The notes: a model not told the origin generated them from the letters alone. A stretch of DNA of 7,469 nucleotides from RGIG8709 sp045537065 (GCA_045537065.1 JAZSOT010000066.1:1-7469), one strand, 5' to 3'. Numbered from the stretch's first letter, positions 1 through 7,337 are shown. Numbers and translations: made by a program.

Positions 1-2
1 CA

Positions 3-1076
3 ACAGGACGCGGAATGGCACAGATAGATAAAGACACCGGCAGAAATCAGGGCAACACATCAGAACAGGCACAGGGACAGGCACTGATTGATTGCTGGAA
101 TGATATTAAGGCAGTAGGCTGCAATGGCGGATGTGTGTTTACATGGCAGGATGAGTGGTTCAAGCGTACGTGGAACACAATGCACGCAGTTAACCTCTCA
201 AGAACTGCATACTGGTCGGACTATCAGACTAACGAACAGTATTTTGGCCTTTTGTCTTTTGATCCCGGAAAAGAAAAATCCGTTTGTTATGTGGATGGGG
301 ACATTTCTGAATGGACTGATGAAGATAAGATTATAAGCGGAAGTGACGAGCTTTCATTAAAATATGACGAGAAATTTATATACTTTCTTGTAAAAAAAGA
401 AAGTCTCGACTTTGAAAACGAAACTATATATATTCCTCTTGATATTACTCCAAAAAGCGGAAGTAATTACTGCGAAAATTACAATATAAAATTTGACAGA
501 GATTCAGATTTTGTGATTGTTATAAATGGAAAAGACAACAGTCGTGTTCAGGTGCAGGAGCGTTATGAAGTTCTTAGGTCAACTTATTCTGAGGATATTT
601 ATGATTTCAATACATACTTGAAGGAAAATATACCTGACAAAAACTCACCAAAGTTTGTAAACATCGATTTAATACTCCGTACATCTATGGCTCTAACACC
701 GGATAATAAAGAAACTGCCTCCGAGTCTTACGAAACAGGAAAGCTTCTATATGGAAATGCAAATCCAAAAAGTCCCAACTTTAATTCTCTTGCGGATTTT
801 ATTGCAAACGGAGATTATGTGGAAATTAAATTACCTTGGCAACTTCTTAATTTTGCAGATCCGTCTAAAATGCAGATTCACGATGATTATTATGACGGAA
901 ATTACGGGATTGAATATATCGAAATTGATGAGATATATGCAGGCTTAGGTGACGGACGGGGAAGAATCAAACTTGAAAAGATAAAGCTTGATGGCTGGGG
1001 AAATAACGTAACATATCATGAAAGACTTAAAAGCTCATATTACATAATGCAGGATCTATGGAAGGCAGGTGACTGA
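3..1076 (+). CDS. Glycosidase-like protein with C-terminal CBM9/DOMON-like domain (5' end outside window)
   Basis: The reading frame is open to the left edge (Thr-Gly-Arg-Gly precede the first Met at 15), so this is the C-terminal part of a longer protein and the Met at 15 is not a credible start: it has no ribosome binding site and lies inside a domain. Counting from that Met, residues 1-65 look like the last strands and helices of a TIM-barrel glycoside hydrolase, with a GGCVFTWQDEWFKRTW segment (38-53) in the position where such barrels carry a Trp/Asp/Glu-rich strand. Residues 90-325 resemble a carbohydrate-binding beta-sandwich of the CBM9/DOMON kind: it opens VDGDISEWTD, then has LKYDEKFIYFLV, a YIPLDITP strand and, near its end, LPWQLLNFADP. 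No membrane helix is visible in the part shown. The stop is 2 bases before the next gene. I infer a role in trimming, binding or exporting the polysaccharide made by the downstream glycosyltransferase. The family and substrate are not identified. Confidence 0.72.
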   Translation, partial: TGRGMAQIDKDTGRNQGNTSEQAQGQALIDCWNDIKAVGCNGGCVFTWQDEWFKRTWNTMHAVNLSRTAYWSDYQTNEQYFGLLSFDPGKEKSVCYVDGDISEWTDEDKIISGSDELSLKYDEKFIYFLVKKESLDFENETIYIPLDITPKSGSNYCENYNIKFDRDSDFVIVINGKDNSRVQVQERYEVLRSTYSEDIYDFNTYLKENIPDKNSPKFVNIDLILRTSMALTPDNKETASESYETGKLLYGNANPKSPNFNSLADFIANGDYVEIKLPWQLLNFADPSKMQIHDDYYDGNYGIEYIEIDEIYAGLGDGRGRIKLEKIKLDGWGNNVTYHERLKSSYYIMQDLWKAGD

Positions 1077-1078
1077 AG

Positions 1079-2185
1079 GTGAAAATAGAAATAATGATTT
1101 ATGCTTATATAGCAATATGCGTTAGTATGATTCTGTATAACATTGTATATGTTTTTATTTTAAAACACCGTGAGAAAGCACTTAGCACTAATTCTGCAAA
1201 ATTTGAAAAAATGATTTTAGAGCAGCTTCAAAGAATAAAGTCAGGCGATGAGGTTCCCAAAAGCCACAAAAAGTTTTTAAAAAAATCTCTTGTCAGGACC
1301 GCCGGCATTACTGCTTTTGATAAGGCTTTGGAAAACATATTTAAAACAGAGCCAGAGCTTTGCGAAGAATACTTAATGCAAACTTATTCAGTATTTGAAT
1401 ATTTGACCCATAAGTATACAAGTAAGGATACAATTAAAATTGCATATTTTCCGTACATACTGCAAAAATACAACATCTTAAAGCACGATGAGGAAGGAAA
1501 ACTTACGGATATTTTGTTAGAACTGTTAAGATCCGTAAATGTTTATTGCAGAGAAAACACACTGAAGGCAATTTACAGTATTGAAAAACCCGGGATCGTC
1601 GTTTCGGCTCTTAAAGTTATTGACAAAAACTTATCCTTTCATCACCCAAAGCTTATTTGTGACGGACTTTTAAACTTCAAAGGTGATAAAGAAACCTTAA
1701 AAGAAATGCTTTTTGAAAGCTTTAACACATATTCCACCGGAATGCAGCTTAATATTTTGAATTACTTCCGTTTTGGCAATATCCGCTGTGATAAAGAAAT
1801 GCTGGAACTTTTATCAAATGAAAAGGCAAATAGTGAGCTTCGTTTTGCAGCCATCCGATACTTTGAAAAATTCCCAAACAATGAGGCAGAGAGCGTTCTT
1901 TGGACACTTGCAGAAAATCTTGAAGGTCGCACCTGGGAGTATCAGGCAATCGCATCTTCTGCGCTCAAATCATACCCGGGGGATGTAACCTTTAGAATCC
2001 TTGTAGAAAACCTTTCAAGCTCTAATTGGCATATAAGACAAAACAGTGCCATAAGCCTTGAAAAGCTTGGCTATACATATCATGATCTTATCGGCGTTTT
2101 TGACGGCAATGACAGATTTGCCAGGGAAATTATGCGCTACCGCTTAGATAAGAGAAACGCAGAAAAAGAGGCGGTGAAGGCATAA
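1079..2185 (+). CDS. Membrane-anchored HEAT-repeat-like protein
   Basis: This protein of 368 residues has one N-terminal hydrophobic helix (about 5-27) followed by KHREK, which by the positive-inside rule puts the rest in the cytoplasm. The remainder is almost wholly alpha-helical. HEAT-type helix pairs are easiest to see at the C-terminus: around 252-264 (ELRFAAIRYFEKF), 286-299 (WEYQAIASSALKSY) and 317-330 (WHIRQNSAISLEKL), with weaker candidates at 152-168 and 347-357. No catalytic motif is visible, so a scaffold or partner-binding role is inferred, most likely for the glycosyltransferase encoded next. The GTG at 1079 is preceded by AGGT at 1067-1070. The in-frame ATG at 1094 (residue 6), preceded by AAGGTG at 1077-1082, is an alternative that hardly changes the protein. 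The stop overlaps the next start by one base (TAATG), which suggests translational coupling. Confidence 0.78.
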   Translation: MKIEIMIYAYIAICVSMILYNIVYVFILKHREKALSTNSAKFEKMILEQLQRIKSGDEVPKSHKKFLKKSLVRTAGITAFDKALENIFKTEPELCEEYLMQTYSVFEYLTHKYTSKDTIKIAYFPYILQKYNILKHDEEGKLTDILLELLRSVNVYCRENTLKAIYSIEKPGIVVSALKVIDKNLSFHHPKLICDGLLNFKGDKETLKEMLFESFNTYSTGMQLNILNYFRFGNIRCDKEMLELLSNEKANSELRFAAIRYFEKFPNNEAESVLWTLAENLEGRTWEYQAIASSALKSYPGDVTFRILVENLSSSNWHIRQNSAISLEKLGYTYHDLIGVFDGNDRFAREIMRYRLDKRNAEKEAVKA

Positions 2186-3588
2186 TGGAAATGGAAACAA
2201 TAAAAACTATTTTTGATATTATCAGCGCCCTATTCGTTGTTTATTTAATAGGCTACTCTACATTTTTGTTCTTATCGGTGGTTGTGGGTGCATCAACTCT
2301 TTACAGGAAGAAGATGCAGGACAGACTGATGAATAAATTTTCCGACAACTACTTTGTTCCTATAACCATTGTTGTTCCGGCATATAACGAAGAAGTAACG
2401 GTTGTGCAGACTGTAAAATCACTACTTTCCCTCGACTACAAACTCTATGAGATTGTAGTGGTAGATGATGGTTCAAAGGATGAAACCTCGCGTGTTTTGA
2501 TAGATGCATATAATATGCATCCTGTAAGACGACCTCTCCATAGAAGTATAGCGTGTCAGCCGGAAGAATTTATTTACGAATCCCACGAACAAAAGGTGCC
2601 GCTGACTTTAATACGAAAGAAAAACGGTGGTAAGGCAGACGCTCTCAACATGGGTATCAATGCAGCACAATATCCGTACTTTATCTGTATGGATGCAGAC
2701 TCCGTTTTGCAGTATGATTCCCTAAAGAAGATTGTGATTCCCGTTTTGGAAGAAGAAAATGTGGTTGCAGTGGGCGGAACAGTAAGACCTTGTAACGATG
2801 TAACACTAAGTGAAGGCAGAGTTATAAAATATAGATTGCCCAAAAACATTTTGGCTTGTATGCAGCTACTCGAATATGACCGTTCCTTTCTGGCATCAAG
2901 AATTTTGTTTGACCATTTCAACGGCTCCCTCATTATTTCGGGAGCATTCGGAATGTTCAAAAAAGAAACGGTTATTGCTGCAGGCGGCTATGACCACGGC
3001 ACAATGGGTGAAGATATGGAGCTTGTGGTAAAGCTTCATTCCTACTGCCTTACAAATCAGCTTTCCTATTCCATCAAATATGCTACCGATGCAGTTTGCT
3101 GGACGCAGGTGCCTGAAAAGTTGGGAGATTTGAAAAAGCAGAGAAAACGCTGGCATCTTGGACTTTTCCAGACCATGTGGAAGCATAAAAAGATGATGGC
3201 AAATCCTAAATTCGGCGCAGTTGGGTTCATTTCGTATATGTACTTTTTATTCTATGAACTGCTATCACCGTTTATAGAGGTGTTTGGTGTGTTTACTATG
3301 ATAGCGGCATATTGCATTGATTTACTGAATTTGCCGTTTATGATACTTTTTATGTTGATTTACGCATCCTATAACTCTATACTCACACTTACGGCTTTCT
3401 TTTCAAGAATACAAACCATTGATTTAACTGTTACCTTCAAAGATTGTATGAAAGCTATTATGCTTTGCTTTTTTGAGGTTACAACACTCCGCTTTATTAT
3501 GGCATTCGTAAGACTTACAGCGTTTAAAGGTTATAAAAAGAAAAAACTTGATTGGGGACGTATTGAACGAAAAGGAATAAATATTTAA
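2185..3588 (+). CDS. Processive family 2 glycosyltransferase (polysaccharide synthase)
   Basis: This is a 467-residue membrane GT2 enzyme of the cellulose/hyaluronan/PNAG-synthase type, expected to polymerise a sugar from a nucleotide-sugar donor at the inner face of the membrane and pass the chain out through its own helices. Motifs appear in order: an N-terminal membrane helix (about 10-36), VVPAYNEE (63-70), donor-binding VVDDGS (Asp94-Asp95), NGGKADALN (147-155), DADS (170-173), the acceptor-site GED (275-277, catalytic Asp277) and QRKRW (319-323), the hallmark of processive synthases. About three hydrophobic segments follow between 345 and 445, then a basic tail. An insertion of roughly 30 residues (about 110-138) separates the donor Asp pair from NGGK; I recall similar insertions in some related synthases. 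There is no PilZ domain, so no direct c-di-GMP binding site is visible. The sugar specificity cannot be read from the sequence. GGCGGTG at 2170-2176 serves the ATG at 2185, and the third codon (ATG, 2191) is an alternative start. Confidence 0.9.
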   Translation: MEMETIKTIFDIISALFVVYLIGYSTFLFLSVVVGASTLYRKKMQDRLMNKFSDNYFVPITIVVPAYNEEVTVVQTVKSLLSLDYKLYEIVVVDDGSKDETSRVLIDAYNMHPVRRPLHRSIACQPEEFIYESHEQKVPLTLIRKKNGGKADALNMGINAAQYPYFICMDADSVLQYDSLKKIVIPVLEEENVVAVGGTVRPCNDVTLSEGRVIKYRLPKNILACMQLLEYDRSFLASRILFDHFNGSLIISGAFGMFKKETVIAAGGYDHGTMGEDMELVVKLHSYCLTNQLSYSIKYATDAVCWTQVPEKLGDLKKQRKRWHLGLFQTMWKHKKMMANPKFGAVGFISYMYFLFYELLSPFIEVFGVFTMIAAYCIDLLNLPFMILFMLIYASYNSILTLTAFFSRIQTIDLTVTFKDCMKAIMLCFFEVTTLRFIMAFVRLTAFKGYKKKKLDWGRIERKGINI

Positions 3589-3594
3589 AGAAAT

Positions 3595-3602
3595 GAGGTG
3601 AT
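3595..3602 (+). promoter_or_regulatory. Ribosome binding site that fixes the start of the EAL gene
   Basis: GAGGTGAT is an eight-base match to the Bacillota Shine-Dalgarno consensus. It overlaps the in-frame GTG at 3598 and ATG at 3601, so neither of those can use it, and it sits 7 bases before the ATG at 3610. That makes 3610 the likely start. Confidence 0.75.
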
Positions 3603-3609
3603 GTGGAAA

Positions 3610-5508
3610 ATGAGAAAATATATGATTGCTTTGGTTTTATTGATTATTTGTTGTGTGCAGCCCTCTTTTGCCGAGGTTTATACAACTGAGAAAACCGAAG
3701 GCTTAGGGAACTGCATCTATGTTGCCGGAAATCCTGATAACTATCCGGTTGAATTTTATGATGAGGACAAAAAAGTATACTGCGGCATCATCCCTGATAT
3801 GCTGAAGATAATCTCTGAACGCTCAGGTGTGGATTTTGTGTATATCAATGGCAATAAAACTGATAAGAACGCAATGGGCGAAAATCTGCAGGTAGAAATT
3901 GTTTCTTCCTCTGCAAATGATAGCACCCTTTCATATTACAAGGATTATTTAGAACTTATATCCTATGAAAAAAACGGAGAAACAGTGAAATTAGGTCTTA
4001 TTTTCACAAGCCTTTTGGATGATACAACCATTGCAAAAATCAAAACTGCAACAAATAAAATTTCTGAAGAAGTTAAAAGCGGAATTTATCTTTCGTATGC
4101 AGTGGAAACTTCAAAAATAAACTACTTATGGCTTGTTAGTTCTCTTTTTGTTTGCTTGCTCCTTATTGTCGCAGTAGTACTGCTGATTTTACGCTTGAAA
4201 CGGATACGCAAAGAAAATGCTGTGGACAAGCTGACAGATTCTGAGACCGGAATGGGAAATCTGCAATTTTTCAAATATCATTTTAGGTACACCATAAGCG
4301 ATATTTCAAGAAGCCTTTATCACATTGCATATATCATTTTAGACAGCAGTTATCTTCGTTCCTATCACGGCGACAGTTCTTTTGAAGATGTGCTCAAATA
4401 CACAGCATCCGTTCTTTCTGAGTACACGGGCGACAGAGAAATCTCTGCACGAATTACTGAAAACGGCTTTGCCTTTGCATATCAGTCTACAAATGATGAT
4501 GACGCACGAAAAAGGCTCACCGAAATTATGAATAAACTTAACAGCTTTGAAGATATGAAGGAGAAAAACAATAAACTTGTGTTTCACTCTGCCGTCTATC
4601 ACCTCGGAAGTTCCGACAGAAATTGCGAAATTCTGCTATTTAACCTTAGAAAAAACTGCAACAGAATTTTCGGTACAGAAAAGCAGATAGTTTATTGTGA
4701 TACTCATTCTATGAATATAATTCAAGAGGAAAAGAAAATCACCGAAAGCATCTTAAAGGGTTTTGAAAATAACGAATTTAAGATGTATTTGCAGTTTATT
4801 GTTGACAACAAAACTAAAAAAATTGTTTCAGCAGAAGCTCTTTCAAGATGGGATAGTCCCGGGAAAGGACTTATTACTCCCGGTAAATATATCGAGAATA
4901 TGGAAATGGCAGGACTTATCAGCAAGCATGACTTTTATATGTTTGAGCTTGCCTGCCGCCAGCTTGAAAAATGGAAAGATACAGAATTTAATAATATAAC
5001 GCTGTCTTGCAACTTTACGAGAATAACACTTTCGGAAGCAAACTTTATTGATAAACTCAAGATGATTTCAAATAGTTTCACTTTTGATAAATCAAAGCTT
5101 GCCATTGAAATTACCGAGGATGCTATGGAAAAAAACAGAGAAACTGCAACAAATAATGTGGTGCTCTGCAAGACCTTAGGCTTTAATGTTTACCTTGATG
5201 ACCTTGGCAGCGGCTACACATCGCTTGCAAATCTTTGTGATTATCCTATAGATGTGGTTAAAATTGACCGTGACATTTTGCTTAAGACAGAAAATCAAAG
5301 AGGAAAGGAATTATTTACAGGTATCATTGCTTTAGCACATAGCCTTGGTATAAAAGTAATATGTGAAGGTGTAGAAACTGCAGAGCAAAACACCCTTGTG
5401 TCTTCATCTGCCTGCGACTTCGTTCAAGGCTGGTATTATTCTAAAGCACTTCCTCTGGAGGAATGTGAGTCATTTATAGGTCTATATGATAAATATACTA
5501 ACAAATAG
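3610..5508 (+). CDS. Membrane c-di-GMP phosphodiesterase: SBP-like sensor, degenerate GGDEF, intact EAL
   Basis: This 632-residue protein starts at the ATG at 3610, which gives a clean signal peptide (MRKYMIALVLLIICC..., likely cleavage after SFA near residue 21). Residues about 34-166 resemble a bacterial solute-binding protein (SBP_bac_3 style: VEFYDEDKKVYCGIIPDMLK), but at about 130 residues the domain is much shorter than the usual 220 or so. A membrane helix follows at about 173-195. The GGDEF domain (about 205-365) has TENGF (283-287) in place of GGDEF and no RxxD inhibitory site, so cyclase activity is not expected. The EAL domain (about 375-625) keeps every residue normally needed to hydrolyse c-di-GMP: Glu409 of EAL, Asn468, Glu500 in EITED, Asp530-Asp531 in DDLGSGYTSL, Lys551, Glu586 in EGVE and Gln606 in QGW. 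I infer that ligand sensing outside the membrane sets the local c-di-GMP level that controls the neighbouring polysaccharide synthase. The gene lies 21 bases downstream of the synthase. Confidence 0.9.
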   Translation: MRKYMIALVLLIICCVQPSFAEVYTTEKTEGLGNCIYVAGNPDNYPVEFYDEDKKVYCGIIPDMLKIISERSGVDFVYINGNKTDKNAMGENLQVEIVSSSANDSTLSYYKDYLELISYEKNGETVKLGLIFTSLLDDTTIAKIKTATNKISEEVKSGIYLSYAVETSKINYLWLVSSLFVCLLLIVAVVLLILRLKRIRKENAVDKLTDSETGMGNLQFFKYHFRYTISDISRSLYHIAYIILDSSYLRSYHGDSSFEDVLKYTASVLSEYTGDREISARITENGFAFAYQSTNDDDARKRLTEIMNKLNSFEDMKEKNNKLVFHSAVYHLGSSDRNCEILLFNLRKNCNRIFGTEKQIVYCDTHSMNIIQEEKKITESILKGFENNEFKMYLQFIVDNKTKKIVSAEALSRWDSPGKGLITPGKYIENMEMAGLISKHDFYMFELACRQLEKWKDTEFNNITLSCNFTRITLSEANFIDKLKMISNSFTFDKSKLAIEITEDAMEKNRETATNNVVLCKTLGFNVYLDDLGSGYTSLANLCDYPIDVVKIDRDILLKTENQRGKELFTGIIALAHSLGIKVICEGVETAEQNTLVSSSACDFVQGWYYSKALPLEECESFIGLYDKYTNK

Positions 5509-5525
5509 ATAAGGAGAAATTTGTT

Positions 5526-6341
5526 ATGAACATGGAAAAAATTCTTGATTTTTTATTTGAGTTGCTTACATCGCTGGGATTAAAGATAATTGAGGCGGCA
5601 ATTATACTTTTTATTGGCATAAAACTCATCAAATTCGTGAAAAAGTGGATAAAGACATCATCAAAGCTTGAAAAAGTCGATATGGGAGTAAGAACATTTC
5701 TTTCAAGTTTTCTTGGAATAACCCTTTATGCTATTCTTTTCATATCAATCGCCATGATACTTGGCATACCCACAACATCTTTCGTGACAGCACTTGCTTC
5801 TTGTGGTGTTGCTATCGGTCTTGCTCTACAGGGCGCTCTCGGAAATCTTGCGGGTGGTATAATGATATTGGTATTCAAGCCATTTAAGGTGGGGGATTAT
5901 ATCGAAGCATCTTCAACTTCGGGAACGGTCACAAACATAACCATTATGTATACTGTACTTACCACTCTTGATAACAAGGTTATAACTATTCCAAATGGCA
6001 CTCTCACCAATTCCGTTATCGAAAACTATTCTGCATCGGATGAGAGACGAGTTGACGTTTGCTTTACGACCGGTTATGAATGTGATATAGACAAGGTGAG
6101 ATCGGTTTTGCTTGACGTTGCGAAAAGTCATGAACTGATACTCAAAGACCCCGAGCCATTTGCTCGTCTTACAAATCACGGTGAAAATTCTCTTGAATAT
6201 ACCCTCAGGGTGTGGTGCAAAGCGTCGGATTTTTGGGATGTGAAATTTGATCTGATTGAAAGAGTCAAGAAAGAATTTGATGCAAACGGAATCACGATTC
6301 CTTATCCTCAACTGGATGTGCATATTGATAACGCGAAGTGA
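5526..6341 (+). CDS. mscS: MscS-family small-conductance mechanosensitive channel
   Basis: This protein of 271 residues is close to the roughly 286 of E. coli MscS. It would form a homoheptameric membrane channel that opens under membrane tension to release solutes after osmotic downshock. Three hydrophobic segments are visible (about 14-37, 56-80 and 84-117). The third is the Gly/Ala-rich pore helix, with CGVAIGLALQGALGN at 93-107, running into VFKPFKVGDYIE. The cytoplasmic beta domain carries the family's PNGTLTNSVIENYS motif (156-169), and the C-terminus has the typical GITIPYPQLDVHI (255-267). Nothing is missing. AAGGAG at 5511-5516 lies 9 bases before the ATG. The gene follows the EAL gene by 17 bases with no terminator between them, so it is probably part of the same transcript. 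Its last codons overlap the longer possible form of the next gene. Confidence 0.93.
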   Translation: MNMEKILDFLFELLTSLGLKIIEAAIILFIGIKLIKFVKKWIKTSSKLEKVDMGVRTFLSSFLGITLYAILFISIAMILGIPTTSFVTALASCGVAIGLALQGALGNLAGGIMILVFKPFKVGDYIEASSTSGTVTNITIMYTVLTTLDNKVITIPNGTLTNSVIENYSASDERRVDVCFTTGYECDIDKVRSVLLDVAKSHELILKDPEPFARLTNHGENSLEYTLRVWCKASDFWDVKFDLIERVKKEFDANGITIPYPQLDVHIDNAK

Positions 6342-6378
6342 CTGTCAGAGAAAAAATCGCATTTCTTGAAAAGAGATT

Positions 6379-6382
6379 GGAG
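6379..6382 (+). promoter_or_regulatory. Ribosome binding site supporting the internal ATG of the amidohydrolase
   Basis: GGAG lies 6 bases before the ATG at 6389, whereas the GTG at 6338 has no comparable sequence upstream. This favours 6389 as the start of the nitrilase-family gene. Confidence 0.5.
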
Positions 6383-6388
6383 AACAAG

Positions 6389-7198
6389 ATGCTAAATGTA
6401 ACTGTAATTCAACCGAGATATTTCTCGGGAGAAAACCCGGATGAGAAAATTGCGGAATTTTTGCTTGAAGAATTGGAAAAAGTTTCTGAAGGCGGGCTTA
6501 TAGTTGCCCCCGAATATTCAAACGCCGGAGGTCTTTCGGAGCCGGAAAGCGAGCTTTTGGCTCTTTCACGTGCGGAGACGATGCTTGAAAGAGCATCCGA
6601 GATTGCATCAAGAAAACGAGCATATGTCGCAATAAACGTTCTTGAACGCCGGGAAGGAGAGATTAAGAACAGTACATATTTGTTTGACAGAAGCGGAAAA
6701 GCCATATTCATTTATAATAAGCAGCATCTTCCTCCGTCAGAGATAAAGCTTGGTGTGGTTGCCGGAAATCCTTCCGGAAAGTGTGAATGCTTATTTGAAC
6801 TCGACGGAATAAAGTTTGCTTTTATGACGTGTTATGACGTGTATTTCAACGAACAGATAGAACACATAGCAAAGGGCAATGTCGATATCATCATTATCCC
6901 GGGTTATCAGCGCGGAGAAAGAACAGATATAATTTGCGCTCAGGCAAAGCTTCTTGCATTCAGGTGCAACGCGTATGTTGCTCGTTCTTCATATTCCATG
7001 GACAGTGAAGAACACGGCGGTTGCTCAATGATTGTTGCTCCTGACGGAAAAATAATAGAAAATATAGGTTCAGGTGTCGGAAGTATTTCTGCACAAATTG
7101 ATCCTTTCGCAAAGTATATGAGACCTGCGGGATACGGTCAGGGACTTGTGAAAAACAACGAATTTATTTCTGCCGGATTGTGTCCGGATGCGTTTTAA
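6389..7198 (+). CDS. Carbon-nitrogen hydrolase (nitrilase superfamily)
   Basis: This is a cytoplasmic amidase or related enzyme of the nitrilase fold, 269 residues from the ATG at 6389. The Glu-Lys-Cys triad is intact: Glu42 in VAPEYS, Lys111 in YNKQHLPP and Cys148 in MTCYDVYF. The protein begins directly in the first core strand (MLNVTVIQPRYF), as most family members do, and has a ribosome binding site at 6379-6382. A longer form from GTG at 6338 would add 17 charged residues and overlap the channel stop by four bases (GTGA), a common coupling arrangement; it lacks a visible ribosome binding site but cannot be excluded. The substrate is unknown. Family relatives include omega-amidase, N-carbamoylputrescine amidase and NAD synthetase glutaminase domains, and nothing here singles one out. 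It is the last gene before a terminator and looks more GC-rich than the genes at the left of the window. Confidence 0.87.
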   Translation: MLNVTVIQPRYFSGENPDEKIAEFLLEELEKVSEGGLIVAPEYSNAGGLSEPESELLALSRAETMLERASEIASRKRAYVAINVLERREGEIKNSTYLFDRSGKAIFIYNKQHLPPSEIKLGVVAGNPSGKCECLFELDGIKFAFMTCYDVYFNEQIEHIAKGNVDIIIIPGYQRGERTDIICAQAKLLAFRCNAYVARSSYSMDSEEHGGCSMIVAPDGKIIENIGSGVGSISAQIDPFAKYMRPAGYGQGLVKNNEFISAGLCPDAF

Positions 7199-7272
7199 AA
7201 TAACATAAGACACAAAAAACGAGCATAAAGTTCCGAGTAAATTTCTTCTTTCAAAGTAAATATCAAGTGGAT

Positions 7273-7303
7273 TCCGGGCATTTTTTTGCCCGGATTTTAC
7301 TTT
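7273..7303 (+). terminator. Rho-independent terminator after the amidohydrolase gene
   Basis: An 8-bp GC-rich stem, TCCGGGCA (7273-7280) with TGCCCGGA (7287-7294), encloses a loop of six T and is followed by TTTTACTTTT. An outer 8-bp pair, AAAGTAAA (7253-7260) with TTTACTTT (7296-7303), could extend the structure. It lies 74 bases after the stop codon and marks the end of the upstream operon. Confidence 0.8.
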
Positions 7304-7315
7304 TCCGGAAACACA

Positions 7316-7337
7316 TTACTTTCTATGCAGAAAGTAA
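7316..7337. repeat. 22-bp dyad next to the -35 box, possible operator
   Basis: TTACTTTCT and AGAAAGTAA form a perfect 9-bp inverted repeat around a 4-base centre (ATGC). It ends 2 bases before the -35 hexamer, a usual place for a dimeric transcription factor to bind. It has no T-tract after it, so it does not look like a terminator. The regulator is unknown and no regulator gene is visible in the window. Confidence 0.5.

Noticed and set aside
15..17. Met at 15 as the start of a complete 353-residue gene
   Set aside because: The frame is open to the window edge, there is no ribosome binding site, and the Met lies inside what looks like the end of a glycosidase barrel.
2574..3186. Minus-strand open frames inside the glycosyltransferase gene
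   Set aside because: They lie opposite a well-supported GT2 gene, show no recognisable domain or ribosome binding site, and are antisense shadows. The same holds for the minus-strand frames at 1749-1955, 4339-4602, 4722-5171, 5913-6323 and 6409-6711.
5462..5490. Possible internal promoter before the channel gene (TATGAT at 5485-5490)
   Set aside because: No acceptable -35 hexamer lies 16-18 bases upstream, and AT-rich coding sequence often yields a -10-like word by chance.
6822..6841. Tandem 10-base duplication TTATGACGTG over the catalytic Cys codon of the amidohydrolase
   Set aside because: Only two copies are present, they encode the conserved TCYDVY motif in frame, and two units are too few to suggest slippage-based phase variation.
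7302..7311. Palindrome TTTCCGGAAA after the terminator
   Set aside because: It is short, has no loop, and lies about 30 bases upstream of the -35 box with no matching partner site. It may be chance.
7316..7337. The 22-bp dyad as a second terminator
   Set aside because: The stem is AT-rich and not followed by a T-tract on either strand, so an operator is the better reading.
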